NCBI GenBank assembly: GCA_002007465.1 | Contig: LNAC01000348.1 | Span: forward strand, 1,151,851-1,215,850 | Direction of reading: 5' to 3' | DNA from: Ailurus styani | Lineage: Eukaryota > Chordata > Mammalia > Carnivora > Ailuridae | DNA: 64,000 nucleotides | Shown here: in pieces, positions 34,351 to 46,381 of the stretch | How the letters are laid out: each line of letters begins with the position of its first letter | Position numbering within the stretch: the first letter of the stretch is position 1 | Position numbers and translations under genes: made by a program | Notes under the pieces: generated by a model | The model's database searches: none | The model's input: the letters and a program-made list of their open reading frames with translations, nothing else | Told to the model about the DNA's origin: nothing

Positions 34351-34544
34351 CTATTGGTTTTTCCAAAAGTCTTTTGTCTGTGATTTGTTATTTCTGTCTT
34401 TTGTTAGGGCTTAGGTTCAGGCTCATACCATTTTTCTTTTGTTCCATCAGGCTTTTTTCATCCAGTTTCTTATCTTTATCTTCTATTTTCTAGCCATAAA
34501 ACAAAACTAATCATATAAGCTGTAGAATTCAATTCAGGCAAGGC

Positions 34545-34740
34545 TCTTTACAATTTGACCCTAGCCCATCTAGTTCATTCTTTCATCACTGATCTTTGCA
34601 CTACAACGGGAACATTCCAGGTACTTTGATGACATTTTGTTTGTTCCTTCCCCCAAGGTTTCCCATCATTTTGGAAATAAGGTGTTACCTCAGTGAAGCC
34701 ATATCTGACTTAGGAAATTAGTTGCTCTCTGTTCTCATAC
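34545..34740 (+). mobile_element. L2 LINE fragment
   Basis: 'tttgaccctagcccatct', 'gaacattccaggtactttg' and 'gtgaagccatatctgactt' match L2. It stops at the CanSINE near 34,751. Confidence 0.5.
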
Positions 34741-34750
34741 CACTTTCTGT

Positions 34751-34945
34751 TTTTTTTTTTTTTAAGATTTTATTTATTTATTTGACAGAGAGAGATCACA
34801 AGTAGGCATAGAGGCAGGCAGAGAGAGGAAGAAGCAGGCTCCCCGCTGAGCAGAGAGCCCAATGCGGGGCTCGATCCCAGGACCCTGAGATCATGACCTG
34901 AGCTGAAGGCAGAGGCTTTAACCCACTGAACCACCCAGGCACCCC
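34751..34945 (-). mobile_element. CanSINE
   Basis: 'ccactttctgtttt' on both sides. Confidence 0.95.
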
Positions 34946-34980
34946 CACTTTCTGTTTTAATTATCTCTATAATAGGAGTT

Positions 34981-35166
34981 ATTTTTTTTTAAGATTTTAT
35001 TTATTTATTTCACAGAGAGACAGCGAGAGAGGGAATATAAGCAAGGGGAGTGGGAGAGAGAAGCAGGCTCCCCACTGAGCAGGGAGCCCAATGTAGGGCT
35101 CAATCCCATGACCCCAGCATCATGAGTCAAAGGCAGATGCTTAACGAATGAGCCACCCAGGGCCCC
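34981..35166 (-). mobile_element. CanSINE
   Basis: 'ctataataggagtt' at 34,967 and 'ctataatagcagtt' at 35,167. Confidence 0.94.
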
Positions 35167-35297
35167 CTATAATAGCAGTTACTATGATGTTGCATGATAA
35201 TTGCTGTGCTTATGTGTACCTTATTTCTCTTTACATTCAAACAACCTGACAGCCAATAAGTAAGGGAAATAATTTTAAGTTAAGAATCTGCATTTCC

Positions 35298-35483
35298 GGG
35301 CGCCTGGGTGGCTCAGTGGGTTAAAGCCTCTGCTTTCGGCTCAGGTCATGATCTCAGGGTCCTGGGATCGAGGCCCACATCGGGCTCTCTGCTCAGCAGG
35401 GAGCCTGCTTCCTCCTCTCTCTCTGCCTGCTTGTAATCTCTCTCTGTCAAATAAATAAATAAATAAAAATCTTTTAAAAAAAA
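35298..35483 (+). mobile_element. CanSINE
   Basis: Perfect 'aagaatctgcatttcc' on both flanks; young subtype, immediately 5' of the L1 at 35,547. Confidence 0.96.
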
Positions 35484-35546
35484 AAGAATCTGCATTTCCT
35501 TTTGAAGTTTTTGTATTGTAAATAGACTTTTTGGCTTCCCATTTTT

Positions 35547-36932
35547 TTTTCTATTTGCCCCAGGGGAACAGGTCTTACACCTTCTACAGCGCTCACTATA
35601 GCACAAACCCTCCCCAGTGTCCATAACCCATCCACCCTATCCCTGCCCTCCCACCCCCCAGTAACCCTCAGTTTGTTTTGTGAGATTAAGTCTCTTATGG
35701 TTTGTCTCCTTCCCGATCCCATCTTGTTTCATTTTTTCCCTCCCTACCCCCACGACCCTCCGCCCTGCCCCTCAAATTCCTCATATCAGAGATATCATAT
35801 GATAATTGTCTTTCTCTGATTGACTTATTTCGCTTAGCATAATACCCTCTAGTTCCATCCACGTTATTGCAAATGGCAAGATTTCGTTTCTTTTGATGGC
35901 TCCATAGTATTCCATTGTATATATATATATATACCACATCTTCCTTATCCATTCATCTGTTGATGGACATTTAGGTTCTTTCCATAGTTTGGCTATTGTG
36001 GACATTGCTGCTATAAACATTTGGGTGGGTGCACATGCCCCCGAGGATCATTACCTTTGTATCTTTAGGGTAAATACCCACTAGTGTGATTGCTGGGTCG
36101 TAGGGTAGCTCTATTTTCAACTTTTTGGGGAACCTCCATACTATTTTCCAGAGTGGCTGCACCAGCTTGCATTCCCACCAGCAGTGTAGGAAGGTTCCCC
36201 TTTCTCTACATCCTCTCCAACATCTGTCATTTCCTGACTTGTTCATTTTAGCCATTCTGACTGGTGTGGGGTGGTATCTCACTGTGGTTTTGATTTGTAT
36301 TTCTCTGGTGCCGAGTGATGTTGAGCACTTTCTCATGTGTCTGTTGACCATTCGGATGTCTTCTTTGGAGAAATGTCTGTTCTTGTCTTCTGCCCATTTC
36401 TTGACTGGGTTATTTGTTCTATGGGTGTTGAGTTTGATAAATTCTTTATAGATTTTGGATACAAGCCCTTTATCTGATATGTCATTTGCAAATGTCTTCT
36501 CCTATTCTGTCAGTTGTCTTTTGGTTTTGTTGCCTGTGCAAAAGCTTTTGATCTTGATGAAGTCCCAATACTTCATTTTTGCCCTTGTTTCCCTTGCCTT
36601 TGGTAATGTTCCTAGGAAGAAGTTGCTGCAGCTGAGGTCAAAGAGGTTGCTGCCTATGTTCTTCCTCAAGGATTTTGATGGATTCCTGTCTCACACTGAA
36701 GTCTTTCATCCATTTTGAGTCTTTTTTTTGTGTGTGGTGTAAGGAAATGATCCAGTTTCATTCTTCTACATGTGGTTGTCCAATTTTCCCAATACCATTT
36801 GTTGAAGAGACTGTCTTTTTTCCATTGGACATTCTTTCCTGCTTTGTCGAAGATTAGTTGACCATAGAGTTAAGGGTCCATTTCTGGGCTCTCTGTTCTG
36901 TTCCATTGACCTATGTGTCTATTTTTGTTTTC
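35547..36932 (-). mobile_element. 5'-truncated L1 in YME1L1 intron
   Basis: About 1.4 kb bounded by CTTCCCATTTT at 35,536-35,546 and 36,933-36,943. The 3' UTR ('gccccaggggaacagg') is at the left and ORF2 at the right. Minus-strand frames at 35,971-36,351 and 35,781-36,020 read ORF2p C-terminal sequence ([27 protein letters not shown]) but frameshifts split them. Confidence 0.92.
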
Positions 36933-36959
36933 CTTCCCATTTTAAAAGATAGCTTTTGA

Positions 36960-37104
36960 GGGGTGCCTGGGTACCTTCGGTTAAGTGTCCAACTCTTGAT
37001 CTCAGCTCAGGTCTTGATTCTAGGGTCATGAGTTCAAACCCTGTGTTGAGCTCCGTGTTGGACTCCATGCTGGGCGTGGATCCTACTTAAAAAAATAATA
37101 ATAA
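36960..37104 (+). mobile_element. Short CanSINE
   Basis: 'tgcctgggtaccttcggtta' with a part of the head lost; the next copy is inserted in its tail. Confidence 0.82.
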
Positions 37105-37305
37105 GGGCACCTGGGTGGCTCGGTGGGTTAAAGCCTCTGCCTTCGGCTCAGGTCATGATCTCAGGGTCCTGAGATCGAGGCCCGCATCGGGCTCTCTGCT
37201 TGGCAGGGAGCCTGCTTCCTCCTCTCTCTCTGCCTGCCTCTCTGCCTACTTGTGATCTCCCTCTCTCTGTATCATATAAAGAAATAAAATTTAAAAAAAA
37301 ATAAA
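37105..37305 (+). mobile_element. CanSINE
   Basis: Young subtype; tail 'aaagaaataaaattt'. Together with the previous copy flanked by 'aaaagata'. Confidence 0.93.
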
Positions 37306-38194
37306 TAAAAGATAATTTGTGAAAAGTAACTTGAATATTATAGTCCTGCTATTTTCATTGTAACAATATGCTTTATATTGTGTAGTTTTTAATAAAGGGT
37401 ACTTTTAAGTATTTTATTTCATCATACCTTTAACTATCCTTGTCTTTGTGTTAGGATGTCAGATGAGCAAGGCATGATCTTTTCCATTGATCCATGCCCT
37501 CTTGTTTTGAAATAGGCAGGGCATGTTTCATAGGCACTTTACTAATGAGGAAATTGATTCTCAGAATATGAATGACTTGTCACAAACTAGTAGGTGAGAA
37601 ACCCCTGGACATCAGTCCAGAGCTGTATAATCCATGGATCTAACTTCATTTATTTTTCTGAGTGTGAGATTTTATGGATCTGAGTTCACATCAGTTGTCA
37701 AAAGCTGATACTTTACTTGTTCTGTTTATTTTTGCTTCCCTTGCTTGAACGTTAGCTGTCTGGGGCTTATTTTTATTTGTCTTTCATGTCTGCCTGACAG
37801 CTCCTGTGGACAAAAAAATAACTCACTTCTTTCCTATTTATAGTTAGTTTAGAACTGTTTTAATGCGAGTGTATTTTCTTCCCTGGTTTTCACACATTTT
37901 TTACTTTGTTCAACTTTCCTCTTTATTAGAAGTTAGATACGGGTAACTATAGAACTTCTCAGTTCAAAGAAGGATCTCAGCAGGGAGACCAGAGGAGTGA
38001 GATGTCTTTTGGTAACAGCATACTTTTTTTTTTTTTTTTTAAATCAAATGTGGTTTTGTTTAGGGACATTAGAGACTGAAGGAAGCTTTTAATGTCTATA
38101 ACTTAGAGACACTACTGGGAATATATCTTTAACCTTTGTCAAACCTCTTACGACTAACCTCCATAGAATCAGAACTGTAAAAATACTTGCACCA

Positions 38195-38384
38195 GGGGCG
38201 CCTGGGTAGCTCAGTAGGTTAAGCGTCTGCCTTCAGCTTGGATCATGATTCCCAGGGTCTTGGGATGAGTCCCATATAAGGCTCCCTGCTCAGCGGGGAG
38301 CCTGGTCCTCCCTCTGCTGGCCAGTCCCCCTGCTTGTGCTCTCTTTCTCTTCTCTGACAAATAAATAAAGGCTTTTAAAAAAAA
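38195..38384 (+). mobile_element. CanSINE
   Basis: Flanks 'aatacttgcacca' and 'aatatttgcacca'. Confidence 0.93.
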
Positions 38385-38517
38385 TATTTGCACCAATTTA
38401 ATTTTAATGTTTTTCCAATTTAGTTTTTAAATATTAGAAAGAAAAGAATCAATACCTTTGTTGTATTTTTAAACTCCATAATTTTCAGCTAATAAGAACT
38501 CTTTAAGTTAATGATCT

Positions 38518-38717
38518 TTTTTCTTTTTTAAGATTTTTTTTATTTATTTGACAGAGAGAGACCCAGCAAGAGAGGGAACACAAGCAGGGGGAGTGGGAGA
38601 GGGAGAAGCAGGCTGCCCACTGAGCAGGGAGCCTGATGTGGGGCTCGATCCCAGGACCCTGGTATCATGACTTGAGCCGAAGGCAGACTCTTAATGACTG
38701 AGCCACCCAGCCGCCCC
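38518..38717 (-). mobile_element. CanSINE close to a YME1L1 acceptor
   Basis: Ends 55 bases before the exon at 38,773. Flanks 'tttaagttaatgatctt' and 'tttaagttaactatctt'. Confidence 0.94.
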
Positions 38718-38772
38718 TTTAAGTTAACTATCTTGATATTAATTCTAACTTGGTTGACTTACTCTTTTACAG

Positions 38773-38935
38773 CCTGTACTTAATTTAAGAGACCTTGGAT
38801 TATCCGAATTAAAAATTGGACAGATTGATCAACTGGTAGACAGTTTGCTTCCTGGATTTTGTAAAGGCAAGAGCATTTCTTCCCGTTGGCATACATCTCA
38901 TGTCTCAGCACAGTCCTTCTTTGAAAATAAATATG
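38773..38935 (+). CDS. YME1L1: YME1L1 exon 3 of the short isoform, residues 56-110
   Basis: 163 bases: 54 codons plus the first base of Gly110, from a TTTTACAG acceptor to GTAAGT. It begins PVLNLRDLGLSELK (human PSLNLRDLGLSELK) and ends FFENKY. It lies in the region N-terminal to the processing site. Confidence 0.96.
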
Positions 38936-39049
38936 GTAAGTTGGTGTATTTTTTGGTCTAATTTAAGTAAGCTGTCGTAGTTATTAATAATTTAACATAG
39001 CATTTATTAATATTTACTGTGTGTCAGGTTCTTTCCTGAGTTCTATTCC

Positions 39050-39108
39050 GTTCCTTTCCTTTTTCCTTTTTCTTTTCCCCTTTCCTTTCCTTTTCCTTTC
39101 CCTTCCTC
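39050..39108. repeat. (CCTTTT)n-like pyrimidine run
   Basis: Imperfect 'cctttcctttttcc' units just after the exon ending at 38,935, immediately before an old L1 fragment. Confidence 0.7.
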
Positions 39109-39114
39109 AGTAAC

Positions 39115-39640
39115 TTTTCGTAGTGGAATAATTTTAGATTTATAGAAAAGTTGTGAAGTTAGTACTGAGTTCCTATATATCCTTCATCTGGCGTCCTCTA
39201 ATGTTAACTGCCTGCTTAAACATGGTGCGTTTTTAAAACGAAGGAATTAACATTGATACAAAACGTTTAACTAAACCATAGGCTGTATTTAGATTTTGCC
39301 AAATGAAGTTTTATCTTCCTAAATTACTGGTTTTTCCACTGGGGTTCTTTATTTGTCCCAGAATCTACTATAGGGGATCACAATCTACATAGATTGTGGA
39401 ATAGCGGAGTATTGTTTTAATTTTAGGGGACAAGCATTTATTGGATTCCACAAACTATGCTGGTTTCTGAGAATATGTTGAAAAATAGTCATAGTCCTTT
39501 TTTTTTTTAAAGAATGTCTGTATTTTCTTATTTAAGTCTTGTAACAATCTGGTGTTACAATAAGTTGGTAGCTTGTGGAAGGGGTTTCAGCTTCATGAGT
39601 TTCTTTTTGGATGATACTTAAACAATGAATGTTAGAACTA
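39115..39640 (-). mobile_element. Old L1 (L1ME-like) 3' fragment
   Basis: 'tagaaaagttgtgaagttag', 'tatccttcatctggcgtcc' and 'tggtttttccactgg' match reversed L1ME. Intron after the 38,773 exon. Confidence 0.65.
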
Positions 39641-39947
39641 ATCACGATGCTTGTTTTTTTTTTTTCACTGATGGAAGAACAGATTTAAGAAATCAGTATA
39701 AGCTATAACAGTCTAGGAACAAAAGTGCAAGTTTAATTCATTTTGTGATAAAGGTTTGATTGAAGCCGTACTTTCTACAAACTTAATTCATTTACTAATC
39801 ATTCTATTGCCTTTATTTCATATATGGGTTGTAGGATAAGTAAAGAATTCAAGAGTGAGAAAAATGAGGTTTCTGAGCTTGGGGTCTTAGACTAAAAATC
39901 TGCTACTATTATTTTTAATGTTATACTACCTCCTTCCTGAGAGAAGT

Positions 39948-40200
39948 CCTGAGGCTCAGTAGTTAAGGGTGAGGAGTAGACTAGGCTCAAACTCAGTCCT
40001 GCTACTGACTGGCTATGGCATTTACCTTATTCCTCCAAACTGCTGTTTTCTCATATGAAGCATGACGAAAATTTACCCCTTATCTCACTTTGTAGGATCA
40101 AATGAAATAATCTAAATAGTTTACTTAGTCCATACTATGCTACTTGGCTCATAGTAAGTGTTCAGTAGAGTAACATTTTTGTTACTATCATTTCTCTGTA
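39948..40200 (+). repeat. MIR SINE
   Basis: Near-complete MIR: 'actcagtcctgctactgact', 'ctgttttctcatatgaag', 'ggatcaaatgaaataatcta' and 'gctcatagtaagtgttcag'. Confidence 0.8.
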
Positions 40201-40657
40201 GTAGTAGTAGTATTATAGTAGTATTACTATTGCTCTTCTGGTCTGCACATTTACATTTCCTTTTAAGGTTCCTTGCCCGCTGTTTTCCTGGCTTGGGCAA
40301 GCAGAGGTATTAGGAAGGGGTTTGTTGATTCCTAGGAAAATCCCTGAATTCTGACTTGGGTATTGGGATAGATGAGAACCAGTTTCTATTGCTCCTGTTC
40401 ACTTCTTCACTGGGATCATGGATGTAAAATAGGGTGGGGCCCATTAGTCAACAGCGGGAATTTGAAGGATCACCAAAGTTGATGACTTTGAACCCAGTAA
40501 CAGAAAGCTTTGAGAGAGAAAGATAACTGTGCTTCTAGTTTACAGTGTTTAATCCCATTATTTATTAGCGTTTTTTGAAATTGTCCTTAGAAAGTAACAG
40601 TTCTTTATTTCTTTGTGCTCTTAACTAAAAGTAACTTTAGGTAAACACATGTATCTT

Positions 40658-40864
40658 TTTTTTTTTTAAGTTTTATTTATTTATTTATTTGACAGAGAGA
40701 GAGAGAGAGAGAGGGAGATCACAAGTAGGCATAGAGGCAGGCAGAGAGAGAGGAAGAAGCAGGCTCCCTGTTGAGCAGGGAGCCGGATGCAGGGCTCGAT
40801 CCCACTGGGATCATGACCTGAGCCGAAAGCAGAGGCTTTAACCCACTGAGCCACCCAGGCGCCC
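40658..40864 (-). mobile_element. CanSINE
   Basis: 'aacacatgtatctttt' on both sides; lacks the segment between 'gctcgatccca' and 'ctgggatcatg'. Confidence 0.94.
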
Positions 40865-41148
40865 CAACACATGTATCTTTTAACTTGTAGTTTGAATTTA
40901 ATTTCATTGGAGCTGTAGTCATATATCAGATAAAAAAGATAATCTGTTGGACAATTGATAGTAAAGTGCTGAAGAACTGTAATTAGATTAGCAGTGTTTT
41001 CAAAAACTCCCTAAAAGCAGAGCAATATGAACAAATAAAAGGCTAAACTCATACTTTTGTTTTCTAATATTTGATAAAATTATTACATTTTATGACTTAT
41101 TTTTTAGCTTGGTAAATAGAAAATTTACTTTTTTCAATTTTCCTCCAG

Positions 41149-41247
41149 GTTACTTAGATATGTTTAGTACTTTACGTTCTTCTTGCTTATACAGACAACA
41201 TTCAAGAACTCTTAAAAGTATTTGTTCAGATCTTCAGTGCTGGCCAG
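41149..41247 (+). CDS. YME1L1: YME1L1 exon 4, residues 110-143
   Basis: 99 bases joining exons at Gly110 and Val143, with a TCCTCCAG acceptor and GTATGA donor. It encodes YLDMFSTLRSSCLYRQHSR and LKSICSDLQCWP. It is Arg/Ser-rich with few acids, in keeping with a mitochondrial targeting region. Confidence 0.95.
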
Positions 41248-41719
41248 GTATGAAACAACAACTGTACTTATTTTGAAAAAAAATAATAGATTTATTTAAC
41301 AGATTCTGATTTATCTTTCTTAATCATATTAATGTTTATAGACAGTAATTTATAGCTCATGGTAGAACTGTTAGATTATTTGGAGTCAATTAGTTTGGGT
41401 ATGTCTAATTTTTAATTTGGAAAATATATAGTAGCTGAATTTTGAATGTGAGTGATAAGTGCCACAGTAAATCAAACTTTAGGGAACTTATCTATACCTT
41501 CAACGTAATTAAGTGCATTTGTTTACTTCCTCATATTCTTAAAATTTCATTTTTAAAATTGTTCCAATCAATTGGCAATGACAGAAAAAAATTTAAAGTG
41601 CAGAAAAATTCAGGGTAACAGCAGAGAGGTTTCATCAGTGGACCAGAAATTTGAGGACTTTCCATAAGGTAAGAAATAGATGATATCACATCGATAGCAA
41701 AATCAAATATGCATGCATT

Positions 41720-41960
41720 TATATTTATTTATTTAATACCAGACACTAGTGATAGCTGTTAGGTAACAGTGATAATTGTAAATGAAAAAGACATATGTTA
41801 CCTGCCTTTGTGGAACTTAGAGTGGAGTGACACGAAGGAGGTATGTGAGGTATGTGCTGTTATTTCCAGTAGAAGTTAGGGAAAAAAAGCCCATTTCCAA
41901 GTCAGTAATAGTGGATGATTGAGGAACAGTTGAAATGAAAGATTACCAGAAGTGGGCCAG
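41720..41960 (-). mobile_element. L2 LINE 3' end
   Basis: 'ataccagacactagtgatag' and 'cctttgtggaacttagagtg' match the reversed L2 tail. Confidence 0.5.
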
Positions 41961-43419
41961 TCCCAGAATAGATAGGGCTTGTAACTTCTATGCTACAATT
42001 GGCAAAAGACATGTTGGTAATAAAGGGTGTGTATGTGTAGAAAAGACTGTCTCTGAAGATTGTGTGTGAGTATTGAGGCTAAGGAGAGAAATAATGGATT
42101 TGAATCATACACTAAATGTACCCTGCTCACTCATTATAAGTCCATGTTTTGTAGTCTAAATGTATTTTATTTACCACCTTGGTCGTTTTGAGGAAACCTA
42201 TCTGCAGTCAGTACTGATTACTGTATTCTCTTTACAATTACAACTGGATCAGTAAGAATTTCCACATGTTGAGGAAAACTTGTAGCATGAAAGAGAGGTG
42301 CCAAGTAGGGCACAGAGACCCGTAATGCCCTGAAGAAATGGTTAATGCAGAAGACAGAAGAATTCTCAAAGAAGGATGATATATTTTTAAATATTCATGG
42401 AAGACTTATAAAAACTGAGCATGTATTAGGGAATAAGGAGTGTCTTCATTTTTAGAAAGCTATAACCCAGGGGTCACGTTCTCTGATCATATATTATTGA
42501 AATCAAATAACAGAAAGGATAACTTAAAAAATTCCTAGTTCTATGGACATTTAAAGATATTTTTCTAAGTGTCTTGTGGCTGAGGGAAAGAGAAACAAGT
42601 TACAGACAATTAGTAATGAACCACAGTGAAAATCAACATCAAAATCTTTGAGTTGAGGGCCAACTGATGCTGAGGGCATTGTATAATTTATTAGGAAGTA
42701 AGAAAGAAAAATAAATTGATTAAACATTCATTCTGAGACTTCTTTAAATGGATGTGAGAAATTAATATGTATAAAACATTAAATGAATACAACACCAAGA
42801 GAGTTTTACTTAATTAAGTGAAGAACAGAATTAATTTGAGAACACAAAAAAATAGTCTGATTAATAACCTTGAGAAATGTTAGAAGTGAAAGTGATAACA
42901 GGCACACATAATGAAGATTTAAAACCTTTAAGAATGGGTATAAATAAAAATGTGTTGAAACAGTTTTCCAAGTTACAAATGAATAACATTGACTCAAGAA
43001 AAGAGAGAAAATAATAACTAAAATTTGAAAGATAATAGTGCCCCAGAGGCCCTTAGGCTCAGATGGTTTTGTGTTCTGTTTTCCAGGACCAAAATAAAGG
43101 AAAAGGTAGAATAGGCTTTCCTGTTTTTTCCACAAGATTACTGATACTAAAATGTTATTAGCATAAAAAAGAATATAATAGGTCGTAGTATCACTTAGTA
43201 ATATAAATACAGAAACCATAATTAAAATCTGAAAAAGGAAGTACAGAAATGTGCTTAAAAATATGAATAAGGAATATAAGAGTGATGTAATATTAGGAAG
43301 TATGTTAATTTATGTTCATAGATTAGAAAAGAATATTTCAGTGCATGAAAAAGGCATGTGATAGATTTTAATTGTCACACTTTCTACAAAGTTGTAGAAA
43401 ACTAGAATTGGAAGGTTTT

Positions 43420-43605
43420 TTTTTTTTTTAAGATTTTATTTATATATTTGACAGAGAGAGATCACAAGGAGGTAGAGAGGCAGGTAGAGGGAGAGGGGGA
43501 AGCAGGCTCCCTGCTGAGCAGAGAGCTGGATGCAGGGCTAGGACCCTGAGACCATGACCTGAGCCGAAGGCAGAGTCTTAACCCACTGAGCCACCTAGGC
43601 GCCCC
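43420..43605 (-). mobile_element. CanSINE in old L1
   Basis: Flanks 'tagaattggaaggttt' and 'tagaataggaagtttt'. Confidence 0.93.
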
Positions 43606-43964
43606 TAGAATAGGAAGTTTTAAAATTTATTAGGGGAATCTATTAGGATCTTATTAATATGGGAAATAAGATATGTAGTAGCTTGTTTTTTTTTTTGAGT
43701 AATTTGGAAGTTTTAAACAATGTGATTAAAAAGGAGTTATAGAAGTTTAAGGAAGGGGCAAAATTATGATTGTTTTTGCTTACCAGGTAATATGTTTGCA
43801 GAAAACTTAAGAAAATCAACTGAAATGCTACTCTGGTATCATATAAGATAAATGCGTAAAAATCAGTGTCTTTCTAGCAATATATTCTAGCAATAGGTTT
43901 TATTTATAGTTTCTTTCAAACCCATTTAATCTTTTATCCTAACAAGGAATATTCAACATAATGT

Positions 43965-44008
43965 ATATACATATATGTGTATGTGTGTGTATATGTATAT
44001 ATATATGC
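43965..44008. repeat. TATG/TATA microsatellite
   Basis: 'atatacatatatgtgtatg' and further alternating units within the old L1. Confidence 0.7.
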
Positions 44009-44189
44009 CTGTGAAACTTCACTGAAGGAAATAAAAGAGCTGGATACGATGAGAGAATACCATAATCCTCTTTGAAAGGACTCAGTACTGTAATACACCC
44101 GTATTTATTAATTCACTGCAACCCCGTTCAAAACCCTAAACACTTGCTATGAAAACCAAGAAGTTAATTTTAAACTTGGGCATAAAATG

Positions 44190-44308
44190 GGGCACCTGGC
44201 GGGCTTAGTCAGTAGAACATCCAACTCTTGATCTGGGGTTGTGAGTTCAAGCCCCAAGTTGGGTATAGAGATTACTTAAAAATAAAAAAATAGAAAATAG
44301 AAAAATAA
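44190..44308 (+). mobile_element. Short CanSINE in old L1
   Basis: 'gagattacttaaaaataaa' class; flanks 'aaacttgggcataaa' and 'aaacttggaccta'. Confidence 0.82.
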
Positions 44309-44417
44309 ACTTGGACCTAAGAGAATCTTAATTAAATTAAGTTAATTATATCTAATTTAATCTTAAATAAGTTCCAAATAGATAAAGGTCTGAACAAAGT
44401 TAAAAGTCAGTAGACTC

Positions 44418-44620
44418 CTTTTTTTTTTTTTTAAGATTTATTTATTTGGAGAGGGACAGAGAGAGAGAGGAGAGGCAGAGGGAAAGGGAGAGGTAGAATC
44501 CCAAGCAGACCCCATGTGCAGTGTGGAACCTGATGCAGGGCTCGATCCCATAACCCTGAGAACAGGACCTGAGCCGAAACTCAGAGGGACACTCAACTGA
44601 CTGAGCCATCTTGGTGGCTC
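44418..44620 (-). mobile_element. CanSINE in old L1, older subfamily
   Basis: 'gaaactcagagggacactca' head form; ends 'ttggtggctcc'. Confidence 0.85.
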
Positions 44621-44956
44621 CTCTTAAAATCACAGTTTGGGGGTGAGGCTCTCTAATCAAAACAATGCGGAAAACACTAAACATTAAAAGATAAGGCTAT
44701 TTTAACCTTACAAATTGCTGTATCAAAAGACAAAGACATTAAATGTTTCAAATATATGTGACTTAAAGTTAGTATACATAACATGCATCGTTTTATACAT
44801 GAAAATGGGAAAGGTTATGAGTGATCAATTAACTAAAGAAAATATTGAATGAAAGTAAAAGTTTTTCAAAGATTTCCCCCATTTCTAATCTGAAATGCAA
44901 ATTAAAACAAGACACTGCTTTTTGCCTATCAGATTTGTACAAATTAAAAAATTTAT

Positions 44957-45128
44957 AGGGATGCCTATGGCTCAGTTGGTTAAGCTCAGGTCATGATCCC
45001 AGGGTCCTGGGATCGAGTCCTGCATCACACTCCTTGCACAGTGGGGAGCCAGCTTCCCCTTCTGCCTGTTGCTCCCCCGCTTGTGCTCTCTGACAAATAA
45101 ATAAAATCTTAAAAATTAAAAAAATAAA
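44957..45128 (+). mobile_element. CanSINE in old L1, head shortened
   Basis: Lacks part of 'gcctctgccttcggctcag'; target 'aaaaatttat' repeated. Confidence 0.88.
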
Positions 45129-45219
45129 AAATTTATATTGGTCTGTGTTGGAAAGGATGTGAAGAAAAGGATACTCCTATTCATTGATGGTTGTATAAAC
45201 CAGTAACAGCTTTTTATTA

Positions 45220-45434
45220 TTTTTATTTATTTATTTTTTAAAGATTTTTATTTTTTTATTTATTTCACAGAGGGAGAGAGATCACAAGGAGGCAGAGAGG
45301 CAGGCAGAGAGAGAGGGAGAAGCAGGCTCCCCGCTGAGCAGGGAGCCCGATGCGGGTCTCGATCCCAGGACCCTGAGATCATGACCTGAGCCGAAAGCAG
45401 AGGCTTCAACCCACTGAGCCACCCAGGCGCCCCA
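45220..45434 (-). mobile_element. CanSINE in old L1
   Basis: 'ccagtaacagc' on both sides; 'ggcttcaaccc' variant. Confidence 0.95.
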
Positions 45435-45805
45435 GTAACAGCCTTTTAGAGGGGAGTTTCTTAGTGTTAAATAATTCAAACCTCACGGTTTCACTTTTAA
45501 GAATTTAGTCTACATGTGCTGAAAGGTGATATATACAAGAATTTTAACTGAAGCATTTTTAGCAGTAAGAAAACAGGAAATAACTAGTATGTCCATAGTA
45601 GAAAAGTGGTTGAATATTCAAATTGCTATACACTAATAATTGGAAAAATACTAACAGCCATTAAATTGAATGTAGTCTGACCTGTTCGGAAAAATATCCA
45701 TGATATATTGATTGTTAAGTGGAAGAAGATAATTGCAAAAATTTATATACTATTTTTATAGAAAGACCGTATGTTTAAATATATAGAAGTGTAGTCATGA
45801 AATTG

Positions 45806-45958
45806 TTTTTCAAAGCTTTATTTTGTTTTTAATTTTTGTTTAAGTAGGTTCCATGCCCAGTGTGGAGCCCAATGCAGGCTTGAACTCACAACCCTGAGAT
45901 CAAGACTTGAGCTGAAATCAAGAGTCGGACGCTTACCGACTGAGCCACCCAGGCACCC
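45806..45958 (-). mobile_element. Short CanSINE in old L1
   Basis: 'taagtaggttccatgccca' class; 'agtcatgaaatt' repeated on both sides. Confidence 0.86.
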
Positions 45959-46271
45959 CAGTCATGAAATTAACAGTGGTTATTTCTGGGAAGTGAGATT
46001 GGGGTTTGAAGAACTAGACACTGACTTTTGTTTGATATTCATCTGTGGGTTATTTTTTCACATTTTAAAATTACCAAGAGACTATAAAGTTATAGATTCA
46101 ATCCATTTTAACGACTTTAATTACCAAAGTAGCGAAGTGTCAGGAAAAGAACTATGTTAAAAAGTGAGATAATAAACTTAGGATGATGGGCGTGATGTCA
46201 GTTTTGAAGCCTAGGTATTTTTTCTTATAAAAATTTGCAACGAGAAGTAAATGTGACACTGTTCCGTTCAG

Positions 46272-46381
46272 TTTTCGTACAGTCTCGGGGTTTTAAAACT
46301 TTGAAATCAAGAACTCGACGTTTACAGTCCACCTCTGAAAGATTGGCAGAGACACAGCATATAGCACCATCATTTGTAAAG
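46272..46381 (+). CDS. YME1L1: YME1L1 exon 5, residues 143-179
   Basis: 110 bases completing Val143 and adding 36 codons, phase 0 at its end (AAG/GTAATT). It encodes FVQSRGFKTLKSRTRRLQS, a strongly basic stretch. Arg148 corresponds to human Arg206 of the long isoform, whose change to Trp blocks presequence cleavage in a familial optic atrophy. Confidence 0.96.

Larger units (their letters stand above)
42350..46110 (+). mobile_element. Old L1 (L1M-type), ORF2 to 3' UTR, heavily decayed
   Basis: Scattered matches to L1 ORF2 in order ('cagatggttttgtgttctgt', 'tattcaacataatg', 'aaggaaataaaagagc', 'gcaaccccgttcaaaaccc'). These are followed by the L1 3' region ('ggaaataactagtatgtcca', 'acagtggttatttctggg'). 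Six CanSINEs cut it. All frames are broken. The 137-codon antisense frame at 42,806-43,219 is incidental. Confidence 0.7.

Noticed and set aside
36125..36451. 108-codon plus-strand frame
   Set aside because: Antisense of L1 ORF2 at 35,547-36,932.
42806..43219. 137-codon minus-strand frame with hydrophobic runs
   Set aside because: It is antisense to a decayed plus-strand L1 and within a YME1L1 intron; no conserved features.
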